This document shows, in pieces, positions 1 through 5,331 of a DNA stretch of 5,331 nt. The stretch's first letter is position 1. Each line of letters opens with the position of its first letter. This DNA comes from Spirochaetaceae bacterium (lineage in GTDB: Bacteria; Spirochaetota; Spirochaetia; B11-G9). Both the position numbers and the translations under genes were made by a program. The notes under the pieces are model-generated. The model was given only the letters and a program-made list of their open reading frames with translations, was not told the origin of the DNA and did not search any database. The DNA lies in NCBI GenBank assembly GCA_030643345.1, contig DAOWMA010000182.1:1-5331 (forward strand), given 5' to 3'.

Positions 1-1
1 A

Positions 2-490
2 ATTGAAAATGATGTAAATCTTGCAGCAGCATCAAAAGCTATAATTGTAGGATTTCACGTAAGGCCGACACCAAAAGCTATGATGCTGGCTGATCAGGAA
101 AAGGTAGAGATTAGAAAATACACTATTATATATGATGCTCTGGAAGATATAAAATCTGCAATGGAAGGAATGCTGTCACCTGAATTAAAAGAGGTTACTA
201 TAGGTACTATTGAGGTTAGGGATACTTTTAAAGTACCGAAAATTGGTGTGATTGCCGGTTGTTATGTAACAAACGGTAAAGTTACAAGAGGTTCGACTGT
301 ACATGTTGTCAGAGATGGAATTGAACTGCACACTGGAAAGATAATTTCTTTAAAACGCTTTAAAGATGATGCAAAGGAAGTTGAAAAGGGATTTGAGTGT
401 GGTATTGGAATTGAAAACTTTAATGATCTTAAAGAAGGTGATATCTTCGAGGCTTTTGAGATTCAGAAGATAGCAAGACGACTTAAATAA
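2..490 (+). CDS. infB: Translation initiation factor IF2, C-terminal part (5' end outside window)
   Basis: IF2 is the GTPase that brings fMet-tRNA to the 30S subunit and promotes 50S joining in the cytoplasm. Only the last 162 codons are present, read in frame from base 2 to the TAA at 488-490; the GTPase domain lies upstream of the window. The first visible residues, NDVNLAAASKAIIVGFHVRP, match the end of the C1 domain. A linking helix follows (YDALEDIKSAMEGMLSPE). The C2 domain, which binds the formylmethionyl end of the initiator tRNA, carries the family signatures EVRDTFKVPKIGVIAGC, SLKRFKDDAKEVEKGFECGIG and IENFNDLKEGDIFEAFE. The C-terminus ends where the family normally ends, so the gene looks intact at this end. 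rbfA starts 5 bases later, the classic infB-rbfA arrangement. An ATG at 80 is internal to the protein and is not the true start. Identification is near certain. Confidence 0.97.
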   Translation: MENDVNLAAASKAIIVGFHVRPTPKAMMLADQEKVEIRKYTIIYDALEDIKSAMEGMLSPELKEVTIGTIEVRDTFKVPKIGVIAGCYVTNGKVTRGSTVHVVRDGIELHTGKIISLKRFKDDAKEVEKGFECGIGIENFNDLKEGDIFEAFEIQKIARRLK

Positions 491-495
491 ATATT

Positions 496-846
496 ATGGG
501 TGATAGTTTTAGAATACAGAGGGTTGAAACACTTATTAGAGAAGAACTGGGAATGATGATCGTTTCCGGAATAATTAAAGACCCACGAATTAGTAATTTT
601 ATTTCCGTTTCTGATGTTAAAATATCAAGAGATATAAAATATGCTAAGGTTTATATCTCCGGTTTTGAAAGTAATAAAAGCCTTGATAAATCAGTTGAAG
701 CACTGAATCATGCATGTGGTTTTATACAGGTTAAACTTTCTAAAAAATTAAAAACCAGGAATACACCAAAACTTACTTTCTTTGCAGATCATTCGATAAA
801 ACAGGGAATTGAGATGATTAAGAAAATTGAGGACCTTAATTCTTGA
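496..846 (+). CDS. rbfA: 30S ribosome-binding factor RbfA
   Basis: RbfA is a small KH-fold protein that binds immature 30S subunits and assists 16S rRNA 5'-end processing and cold-shock ribosome maturation. The 116-residue product is of normal family length. Near the N-terminus is RIQRVETLIREEL, followed by a DPRI element (residues 29-32), the central strand SVSDVKISRDIKYAKVYIS, and an Ala-x-Gly kink (A73-C74-G75) as found between the two helices of the RbfA KH domain. The segment TPKLTFFADHSIKQGIEM matches the conserved C-terminal signature usually seen as P.L.F..D.S...G. The ATG at 496 is chosen because the conserved region begins immediately after it and an in-frame TAA lies at 484-486. 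No good Shine-Dalgarno sequence precedes it, so translation may depend on ribosomes finishing infB. Its stop overlaps the truB start by 4 bases (TTGA). Confidence 0.96.
   Translation: MGDSFRIQRVETLIREELGMMIVSGIIKDPRISNFISVSDVKISRDIKYAKVYISGFESNKSLDKSVEALNHACGFIQVKLSKKLKTRNTPKLTFFADHSIKQGIEMIKKIEDLNS
829..833 (+). promoter_or_regulatory. Ribosome binding site for truB (decides a TTG start)
   Basis: GAGGA lies 9 bases before the TTG at 843. An in-frame TAA at 837-839 rules out any start further upstream, and the conserved TruB N-terminus (GLILLNKPSGITSF) begins a few codons after the TTG. The TTG is therefore the only sensible start. It overlaps the rbfA TGA stop as TTGA, an arrangement typical of translational coupling. 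Confidence 0.75.
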
Positions 847-1108
847 TTTATTCACATTCAGGGCTTATTCTTCTTAATAAACCTTCTGGTATTACTTCTT
901 TCAGGGTCCTTAATATTATTAAGAAAAAACTAAATAGTGGAAAAGTCGGACATACCGGTACTTTAGATAAATTTGCCGAGGGTCTGATGCTTGTACTTAC
1001 CGGTAAAATGACTAAATTGGCACCTTTTTTTTCAAACATGGATAAAGAGTATTTAGGTGTTTATAAATTTGGAGAAGAGACCAGTACACTGGATCCTGAA
1101 GGGGAAAT

Positions 1109-1127
1109 TACAGCTACTGCAGCTGTA
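1109..1127 (+). repeat. Perfect 7-bp inverted repeat inside truB
   Basis: TACAGCT at 1109-1115 is the exact reverse complement of AGCTGTA at 1121-1127, with a 5-base loop (ACTGC). It encodes the alanine/threonine-rich segment TATAAV in a variable part of TruB between the DPEG turn and the RPPEF segment. No T-run follows, so it does not look like a terminator, and it may be a chance by-product of the codon sequence. Confidence 0.35.
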
Positions 1128-1307
1128 CCTGGTATTGGTATTATTGAAAAAAATCTTGATAATTTTATTGGTAATATTCTGCAGCGGCCTCCTGAATTTT
1201 CCGCTATACATATAAACGGCAAGAGAGCATATAAAATTGCCGTTTCCGGTCAAAAACCTGTTATACCTGAAAGACCCGTTACCATATATGATTACAGGAT
1301 AAAAGAA

Positions 1308-1310
1308 TAA
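1308..1310 (+). other. truB: In-frame TAA nonsense codon inside truB
   Basis: The context is AAA GAA TAA AAC CCT in the truB frame. TruB-like sequence is continuous on both sides with no change of frame, so this fits a single base substitution (for example from AAA, GAA or CAA) rather than an indel. TAA also ends infB, ribF and pnp at the positions expected from their families, so TAA is an ordinary stop codon in this organism. Confidence 0.9.
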
Positions 1311-1727
1311 AACCCTCCATATTTAACTGTTAAAGTAAAATGTTCAAAAGGGACTTATATACGCTCACTTGCAAGAGATCTTGGAAAGGTTTGCGGATCA
1401 AGAGCCTATGTCACTTCTCTTAAAAGATCTGAAATCGGATTATGGGATATAAAAGATTCAGTTTCTCCTGATAACTTTGATCCTGATCAGAATATAATCT
1501 CAGGGTTACAACTTTTTAACTTAATTCCTGAAATAGGAATTGTCTCTGTTAACGATACTCAGGCTAAAAAAATTCTCAATGGTACAGACATTTCATTATG
1601 GATGAACAAGGATTTAGAATTTGATGAAGGCCTGACGGCTCTTTTTAACAGTAAGGAGATTTTTCTTGCATTGATTGAGAAAAACGAAAATATAATGAAA
1701 TACAGATTTGTTGAGGACTGTAAAATA
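1311..1727 (+). other. truB: Stretch without an intact gene: orphaned C-terminal half of truB
   Basis: These roughly 420 bases hold no complete gene of their own. They encode the second half of TruB in the original frame: the KGTYIRSLARDLG catalytic-fold segment at about 1344-1385, then a connector and the PUA-like C-terminal region to the TGA at 1728-1730. The first in-frame start-like codon is an ATG near 1602, well past the catalytic motif, so any restart there could make only a short tail. The minus-strand frame over 1645-1869 spans the truB/ribF junction and resembles no family I recognise. Confidence 0.8.
1713..1717 (+). promoter_or_regulatory. Ribosome binding site for ribF
   Basis: GAGGA lies 9 bases before the ribF ATG at 1727, within the last codons of the truB frame. 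It supports the ATG at 1727 over a second in-frame ATG at 1736. The surrounding TTGAGGAC (1711-1718) is identical to the sequence at the same distance before truB (827-834). Confidence 0.72.
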
Positions 1728-2509
1728 TGATAGTTATGACCTGGGATGATTTTACCAAAGGTGATTTAAGAGATAAGGGTCCAATTGCTCTCTCCATTGG
1801 TGTTTTTGACGGTGTGCACTCCGGACATCGCCAGCTGCTTTCAGATATACTCAGCCACACTGACAGCATGTCTGTAGTGTTAACTTTCAGAGTAAATCCC
1901 AGAGTTTATTTTAAGGATGAAACCTACCCTGGAGATATTTATTCTTTACCTCAAAAGCTCTCTGTCCTTAATTCTCTGGGTATAGACACCGTGATACTCA
2001 TTGACTTTTCCTATGATTTTAGTAAACTGTCTGGTAAGGATTTCCTGTATCAGATTGCCGACAACTGTAATCTAAGAAATCTTGTACTGGGAGATAATTT
2101 TAAGTGTGGAAAAGGGAGGATGACCACCTCCTATGAAGCTGTTGAGATTCTTACGGGTAAAAACGTCATTGTAGATATAGGAAATATGGCCTATTTTGAA
2201 GGTCAGATTATTAGCAGTTCCCGCATACGGAAAGCTGTAGCATCCGGGAAAATTAAAGATGCCCAAAAGATGCTTGAAAGAGTTTTTTCTCTTGATATTG
2301 CCAATATCCCTCAGATATCAAAAGATGAAACCATTACTATAGAGACTAAAAATATAAGCCAGGTCCTCCCGCCACGAGGGCAATATACAGGGCTTACAGG
2401 AACTTCCGATATGACTCTAAAAAGTAAAATACTTGTTGGAGAATCGGTTATTAAAGTTCCGCTGCAAAAAATGCAGCATTTAGATTTTATTAAATTCATA
2501 TTGGAATAA
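1727..2509 (+). CDS. ribF: RibF-family FMN adenylyltransferase (FAD synthetase), riboflavin kinase region reduced
   Basis: RibF normally phosphorylates riboflavin to FMN and adenylylates FMN to FAD. The N-terminal nucleotidyltransferase domain is clear: IGVFDGVHSGHRQ (residues 24-36, with the HxGH nucleotide-binding motif H31/H34), VVLTFRVNP (50-58), LGDNFKCGKGR (121-131) and ISSSRIRKAV (162-171). These support FMN adenylyltransferase activity. The protein is only 260 residues against roughly 300-315 in usual bifunctional RibF. After about residue 187 I cannot find the flavokinase core, in particular the GFPTAN-type motif that binds Mg-ATP and flavin. What remains is a short, probably beta-rich tail (QVLPPRGQY at 212-220, KSKILVGESVIKVPL at 232-246). 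It may therefore be FAD synthetase only, or carry a much-reduced barrel. The ATG overlaps the truB TGA as ATGA. Family assignment is strong; kinase activity is doubtful. Confidence 0.92.
   Translation: MIVMTWDDFTKGDLRDKGPIALSIGVFDGVHSGHRQLLSDILSHTDSMSVVLTFRVNPRVYFKDETYPGDIYSLPQKLSVLNSLGIDTVILIDFSYDFSKLSGKDFLYQIADNCNLRNLVLGDNFKCGKGRMTTSYEAVEILTGKNVIVDIGNMAYFEGQIISSSRIRKAVASGKIKDAQKMLERVFSLDIANIPQISKDETITIETKNISQVLPPRGQYTGLTGTSDMTLKSKILVGESVIKVPLQKMQHLDFIKFILE
2461..2477 (+). promoter_or_regulatory. Candidate stem-loop upstream of rpsO
   Basis: GCTGCA at 2461-2466 is the exact reverse complement of TGCAGC at 2472-2477, with an AAAAA loop. This gives a compact 6-bp hairpin in the last codons of ribF, 44 bases before the rpsO start codon. 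In several bacteria S15 represses its own translation by binding a folded leader, so this is a reasonable place for such an element. The stem is short, no rRNA-like S15 site is evident, and no clean T-tract follows, so a terminator role is unlikely. Confidence 0.3.
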
Positions 2510-2515
2510 GGAAGG
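2509..2515 (+). promoter_or_regulatory. Strong ribosome binding site for rpsO
   Basis: AGGAAGG begins on the last base of the ribF stop codon and sits 6 bases before the rpsO ATG. It is the longest Shine-Dalgarno match in the window, as expected for a highly expressed ribosomal protein. It also lets rpsO be translated without coupling to ribF. Confidence 0.8.
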
Positions 2516-2521
2516 TAAATT

Positions 2522-2791
2522 ATGCCCTTAAAAAAAGATCAGAAAATAGAAATTGTGAAAGAATTTGGATCCAGTGATAAAGATACCGGATCTACAGAAG
2601 TACAAATAGCTTTATTAACAACAAGGATTCTTGAACTTACAGAACACTTTAAAATACATAAAAAAGATCATGCAGGAAGACGCGGTCTGTTAAAAATGGT
2701 AGGTCAAAGAAGAAGACTTTTAAAATATCTGAAAAAGACTAACCTGGAAGGTTATAGAGCCATCCTTAAACGATTAAACTTAAGAAAATAG
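2522..2791 (+). CDS. rpsO: 30S ribosomal protein S15
   Basis: S15 binds the 16S rRNA central domain early in 30S assembly and contributes to an intersubunit bridge. The 89-residue length is exactly usual. The S15 signature is complete: DTGSTEVQIALLTTRI (residues 21-36), the HKKDH loop (46-50), RRGLLKMVGQRRRLLKYLKK (53-72) and a basic C-terminus ending RLNLRK. One difference stands out: after HKKDH the sequence is AG rather than the common HS or SRR-preceding Ser, so the Ser known to contact rRNA in E. coli and Thermus S15 appears to be Gly52. The gene starts 12 bases after ribF and ends in TAG 9 bases before pnp, keeping the widely conserved rpsO-pnp pairing. Identification is certain. Confidence 0.98.
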   Translation: MPLKKDQKIEIVKEFGSSDKDTGSTEVQIALLTTRILELTEHFKIHKKDHAGRRGLLKMVGQRRRLLKYLKKTNLEGYRAILKRLNLRK

Positions 2792-2794
2792 GAA
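2790..2794 (+). promoter_or_regulatory. Ribosome binding site for pnp
   Basis: AGGAA overlaps the rpsO TAG stop and lies 6 bases before the pnp ATG at 2801. The whole rpsO-pnp gap is only 9 bases, so there is no room for the RNase III hairpin and separate promoter found between these genes in E. coli. Confidence 0.65.
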
Positions 2795-2800
2795 ATTAGA

Positions 2801-4897
2801 ATGATAAAACAAGTAAAGATACGTATTGGTGAGAGTGATTTAGTTCTGGAAACAGGTCGTATGGCTAAACAGGCAAATGGAGCAGTTTATGCTTATTATG
2901 AAGGTAGTGCTGTACTTGCAACTGCGTGTTGCGGTAAATCACCAGTAACAGGTCTTGATTATGTACCATTACAGGTAGAATACAACGAAAAATTTTATGC
3001 TGCCGGGAAAATCCCCGGAGGATTTCTTAAAAGAGAAGGAAGACCTAAAGATAAGGAAATACTTGTCTGCCGATTAATTGACCGTCCTATGCGCCCACTT
3101 TTCACAAAGGCGTTTGGAAGAGAAATACAGGTTGTTCCTACAGTTGTTTCTTCGGACCAGATTAATCCTCCCGATATGGTTGCAATGGTTGCTGCATCAG
3201 CAGCAGTAGTTATTTCTGATATTCCTTTTAATGGTCCTGTCGGGTCCGTTAGAATTGCCCGGGTTAATGGTGAATTAACAGTTAACCCTACATTTGAACA
3301 GATAAAGAACAGTTCACTCGAAATTATTGTTTCCGGTACAAAAGATGGGATCACAATGGTGGAAGGTGGAGCAGATGAAGTAAGTGAAGAGATTATGCTT
3401 GAGGCTATTCATATGGCCGAAAAGATTATAAATGAAATTTGTGATGCACAGATTGAACTTGCAAAGATAGCAGGAAAAGGAAAACTTCCTGTTACTGAAG
3501 ATGAAACAACATTGGATAAGGTGGATGATATAAGCTCCTTTGCTTATTCAAAGATGGAAGATGCATGTTTTGTAAAAGGTAAATTCAGCCGTTATGATGC
3601 TATTCAATCAGTTAAAAATGAAACTTTCGAAAAATTCAAGGAAGATATTCCCGAGGACCAGGAAAAACTCTTTTCTGTTTTTTTTGAAAATATGGAGTAT
3701 GAAATAGTTCGAAAATCAATTTTAGAAAAAGGTATAAGAACTGATGGAAGAGGGGTTGAGGATATACGCCCAATAAGCTGCGAAATTGATATTCTGCCAA
3801 GAACTCACGGTAGTGCCCTTTTTACCAGAGGTGAAACACAGAGTCTTGCTGTAACAACTCTTGGAACAGTTTACGATGAACAGATGGTGGATAATATTGA
3901 TGGTGATAAATCCTACAATAATTTCATGCTGCATTATAATTTCCCTCCTTTTTCTGTAGGTGAAACCGGTAGAATGGGAACAGGCAGAAGAGAAATTGGT
4001 CATGGACATCTGGCTTATAGAGCTATTGAAGCAATTCTGCCGGATAAAGCTGATTTTCCATATACAATTAGAATTGTGTCAGAAATTCTTGAGTCCAATG
4101 GATCATCTTCAATGGCTTCTGTTTGCGGCGGTACTCTTTCTCTTCTGAATGCTGGTGTTCCTATTAAAAAACCTGTTGCAGGAATTGCTATGGGACTTGT
4201 CAGTAGTGATACAAAAGCTGTAGTACTCAGTGATATTCTTGGAGAAGAAGATCACCTGGGGGATATGGACTTTAAAGTAACAGGAACTGCTGACGGTATC
4301 ACAGCATTTCAAATGGATATAAAAATATCGGGTGTAAGTGCTGAATTAATGTCAAAAGCACTTGAACAGGCTAAAAAAGGCAGACTTCATATACTAAAAA
4401 TTATGAATGATACTATTGAAACTCCCCGGGAATCTCTTTCCGAATATGCGCCTAAAATCATTTCTTTCTTCATTGATACTGAAAAAATTGGTCTTGTAAT
4501 TGGACCTGGTGGGAAAAATATAAAAGCAATTGCGGAAAAAAGTGGTGCTGAGATAAAGATTGATAATGATGGGAAAGTTGCTATTTATGGAAAAAATCAG
4601 GAAGGAACTGACATGGCGGAAGCTATGGTAAAGGGACTTATAGAAGAACCGGAAGTAGGAAGAATCTATACTGGTACTGTTAAAAAAATTCTTGATTTCG
4701 GTGCTTTCATTGAAATCCTGCCTGGGAAAGAAGGACTCTGTCATATTTCAAAACTTTCCAGAGAAAGGGTCAATAAAGTAACAGATGTTCTGGAGATGGA
4801 TCAGGAAATTTCTGTAAAACTTCTGGAAATAGACAGGATGGGAAGATTAAATTTAAGTTACATTGATGCTCTTGAAGCAGAAGCTAAGAACAAATAA
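2801..4897 (+). CDS. pnp: Polynucleotide phosphorylase (PNPase)
   Basis: PNPase is a homotrimeric 3'-5' exoribonuclease that uses phosphate to degrade RNA to nucleoside diphosphates and can also add tails in reverse. The 698-residue length and full domain order are normal. The first RNase PH-like domain (about residues 1-145) holds VEYNEKFYAAGKIPGGFLKREGRP and CRLIDRPMRPLF. An alpha-helical linker follows. The second PH-like domain (about 310-545) has RTDGRG, RTHGSALFTRGETQ and GDMDFKVTGTADG; Asp484, Asp490 and Lys492 align with E. coli Asp486, Asp492 and Lys494 of the active site. A KH domain with the GPGG loop at 568-571 and an S1 domain (about 618-690, TGTVKKILDFGAFIEILPG) bind RNA. The ATG is supported by AGGAA 6 bases upstream. 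No damage is visible. The E. coli-type regulatory hairpin is absent from the 9-base gap after rpsO. Confidence 0.98.
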   Translation: MIKQVKIRIGESDLVLETGRMAKQANGAVYAYYEGSAVLATACCGKSPVTGLDYVPLQVEYNEKFYAAGKIPGGFLKREGRPKDKEILVCRLIDRPMRPLFTKAFGREIQVVPTVVSSDQINPPDMVAMVAASAAVVISDIPFNGPVGSVRIARVNGELTVNPTFEQIKNSSLEIIVSGTKDGITMVEGGADEVSEEIMLEAIHMAEKIINEICDAQIELAKIAGKGKLPVTEDETTLDKVDDISSFAYSKMEDACFVKGKFSRYDAIQSVKNETFEKFKEDIPEDQEKLFSVFFENMEYEIVRKSILEKGIRTDGRGVEDIRPISCEIDILPRTHGSALFTRGETQSLAVTTLGTVYDEQMVDNIDGDKSYNNFMLHYNFPPFSVGETGRMGTGRREIGHGHLAYRAIEAILPDKADFPYTIRIVSEILESNGSSSMASVCGGTLSLLNAGVPIKKPVAGIAMGLVSSDTKAVVLSDILGEEDHLGDMDFKVTGTADGITAFQMDIKISGVSAELMSKALEQAKKGRLHILKIMNDTIETPRESLSEYAPKIISFFIDTEKIGLVIGPGGKNIKAIAEKSGAEIKIDNDGKVAIYGKNQEGTDMAEAMVKGLIEEPEVGRIYTGTVKKILDFGAFIEILPGKEGLCHISKLSRERVNKVTDVLEMDQEISVKLLEIDRMGRLNLSYIDALEAEAKNK

Positions 4898-4903
4898 TCA
4901 ACT

Positions 4904-5331
4904 ATGCAAAAGATAATTATATTTGGTGATTATGAAGCTGGTAAGGGGCCTGTTTATGGTTCCCCACTGGCTTCCGGTGCCGATATAAAAGCCTGTATCG
5001 ATGAAGAAATAGTTATTGGACCTGGTGAAATTTCATTAATACCTACCGGAATACGACTTCAAATACCAGAGGGTTATGAAGGTCAGGTAAGGCCGAGATC
5101 TGGTCTTGCTTTAAAATACGGTGTTACAGTATTAAATACACCAGGAACTATAGATTCTGATTACAGGGGAGAAATTAAAATAATTTTAATAAATCATGGG
5201 GAAAAACCTTATACGGTACGTAAAAATGATAGAATTGCACAGTTGATATTTTCACCAATAATACAGGCTGAGTTCATACAGAAAAAGGAATTATCTACTT
5301 CGGATCGGGGAAGAAATGGATTTGGTTCAAC
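4904..5331 (+). CDS. dut: Deoxyuridine 5'-triphosphate nucleotidohydrolase (dUTPase), 3' end outside window
   Basis: Dut hydrolyses dUTP to dUMP and pyrophosphate, keeping uracil out of DNA and supplying the dTMP precursor. The frame runs 142 codons from the ATG at 4904 to the window edge with no stop. All five motifs of homotrimeric dUTPases are present: SGADIKA (24-30), PRSGLALK (64-71), GTIDSDYRGEI (81-91, with Asp84 as presumed catalytic base and Tyr87 for deoxyribose discrimination), DRIAQLIF (109-116) and the C-terminal arm RGRNGFGS (135-142). Since motif 5 normally lies within a few residues of the C-terminus, almost the whole protein is here. The gene starts 6 bases after pnp with only a weak purine-rich stretch (AAGAA near 4886) upstream, so it is probably translated from the pnp transcript with modest efficiency. 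Family assignment is firm. Confidence 0.95.
   Translation, partial: MQKIIIFGDYEAGKGPVYGSPLASGADIKACIDEEIVIGPGEISLIPTGIRLQIPEGYEGQVRPRSGLALKYGVTVLNTPGTIDSDYRGEIKIILINHGEKPYTVRKNDRIAQLIFSPIIQAEFIQKKELSTSDRGRNGFGS

Larger units (their letters stand above)
843..1730 (+). pseudogene. truB: tRNA pseudouridine(55) synthase TruB, interrupted by one in-frame TAA
   Basis: TruB isomerises U55 to pseudouridine in the T-loop of tRNAs. The frame from the TTG at 843 to the TGA at 1728-1730 is 295 codons, the usual family length, but codon 156 is TAA. Before the stop are the N-terminal motif GLILLNKPSGITSF, the catalytic loop GHTGTLDKFAEGL with the presumed catalytic Asp42, Tyr70 in the position of the active-site Tyr, and the RPPEFSAIHINGKRAY segment. 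After the stop, in the same frame, come the essential CSKGTYIRSLARDLG motif (its Arg174 corresponds to the conserved active-site Arg) and a C-terminal PUA-like region ending ALFNSKEIFLALIEKNENI. Ordinary termination gives a 155-residue fragment lacking part of the active site and the RNA-binding tail, which is probably inactive. No in-frame ATG, GTG or TTG lies close after the stop to restart the conserved second half. Everything else is intact, including the ATGA overlap with ribF, so the lesion looks recent, or else it is a sequence error. Identity is certain; functional status is not. Confidence 0.88.

Noticed and set aside
1081..1092. 12-base palindrome CCAGTACACTGG as a regulator binding site
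   Set aside because: It lies in the middle of truB coding sequence with only a 2-base centre and no promoter nearby; chance is the simpler explanation.
848..1253. Minus-strand open frames inside the first half of truB
   Set aside because: They mirror the conserved TruB reading frame and show no independent protein features.
1308..1310. Reassigned genetic code in which TAA is a sense codon
   Set aside because: infB, ribF and pnp all end in TAA where their protein families end, and no other gene in the window has an internal stop.
1308..1310. Programmed frameshift in truB
   Set aside because: TruB homology continues in the same frame after the stop, so no frame change is needed.
2461..2491. 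Rho-independent terminator between ribF and rpsO
   Set aside because: The stem is only 6 bp, the bases after it are not a continuous T-run, and the strongly linked rpsO follows at once.
2995..3354. 119-codon minus-strand open frame inside pnp, and similar ones at 3722-4009, 4109-4312 and 4394-4744
   Set aside because: They lie fully within the intact pnp coding sequence, show no recognisable family features and look like complementary-strand shadows.
3960..4148. 62-codon plus-strand frame within pnp
   Set aside because: It overlaps the conserved PNPase active-site region in another frame and has no support of its own.
1..5331. A previously undescribed multi-gene system (defence, mobile element, secretion)
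   Set aside because: Every gene belongs to a known housekeeping family in a known order; no integrase, transposase, repeat array or unknown gene is present.

Overview
The window is a single co-directional, AT-rich block of housekeeping genes, all on the + strand and packed almost end to end: infB (3' end only), rbfA, truB (broken), ribF, rpsO, pnp and dut (5' part, nearly complete). Gaps between neighbours are 12 bases or less, and two junctions overlap by 4 bases, so this reads as one long transcription unit. The gene order infB-rbfA-truB-ribF-rpsO-pnp is the widespread bacterial translation/RNA-processing cluster. ribF between truB and rpsO is not the E. coli arrangement but occurs in Firmicutes and spirochaetes. 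The TruB active-site segment GHTGTLDKFAEGL, instead of the commoner GHTGTLDPLATGLL, the reduced RibF and the low GC suggest a spirochaete (Spirochaetales/Treponema-like). This is inference from remembered family patterns, not a search.

Layout: bases 2-490 encode the C-terminal part of initiation factor IF2. Bases 496-846 encode the ribosome-binding factor RbfA. From 843 to 1730 lies a full-length TruB reading frame interrupted by one in-frame TAA at 1308-1310; homology runs straight through it in the same frame up to the normal TGA. Bases 1727-2509 encode a short RibF with a clear FMN adenylyltransferase domain but no recognisable riboflavin kinase core. Bases 2522-2791 encode ribosomal protein S15, 2801-4897 encode polynucleotide phosphorylase, and 4904 to the window edge encodes a trimeric dUTPase that lacks only its last few residues.

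Functionally, the genes join translation initiation (IF2), 30S maturation (RbfA, S15), tRNA modification (TruB), flavin cofactor synthesis (RibF), RNA turnover (PNPase) and dUTP removal (Dut). I see no mobile element, CRISPR array, tRNA or rRNA, no convincing promoter and no convincing terminator. There is no evidence for a new multi-gene system. The points worth a second look are the nonsense codon in truB and what it does to the operon downstream, the missing flavokinase half of RibF, a small stem-loop just upstream of rpsO, and two identical Shine-Dalgarno modules at the overlapping truB and ribF starts.
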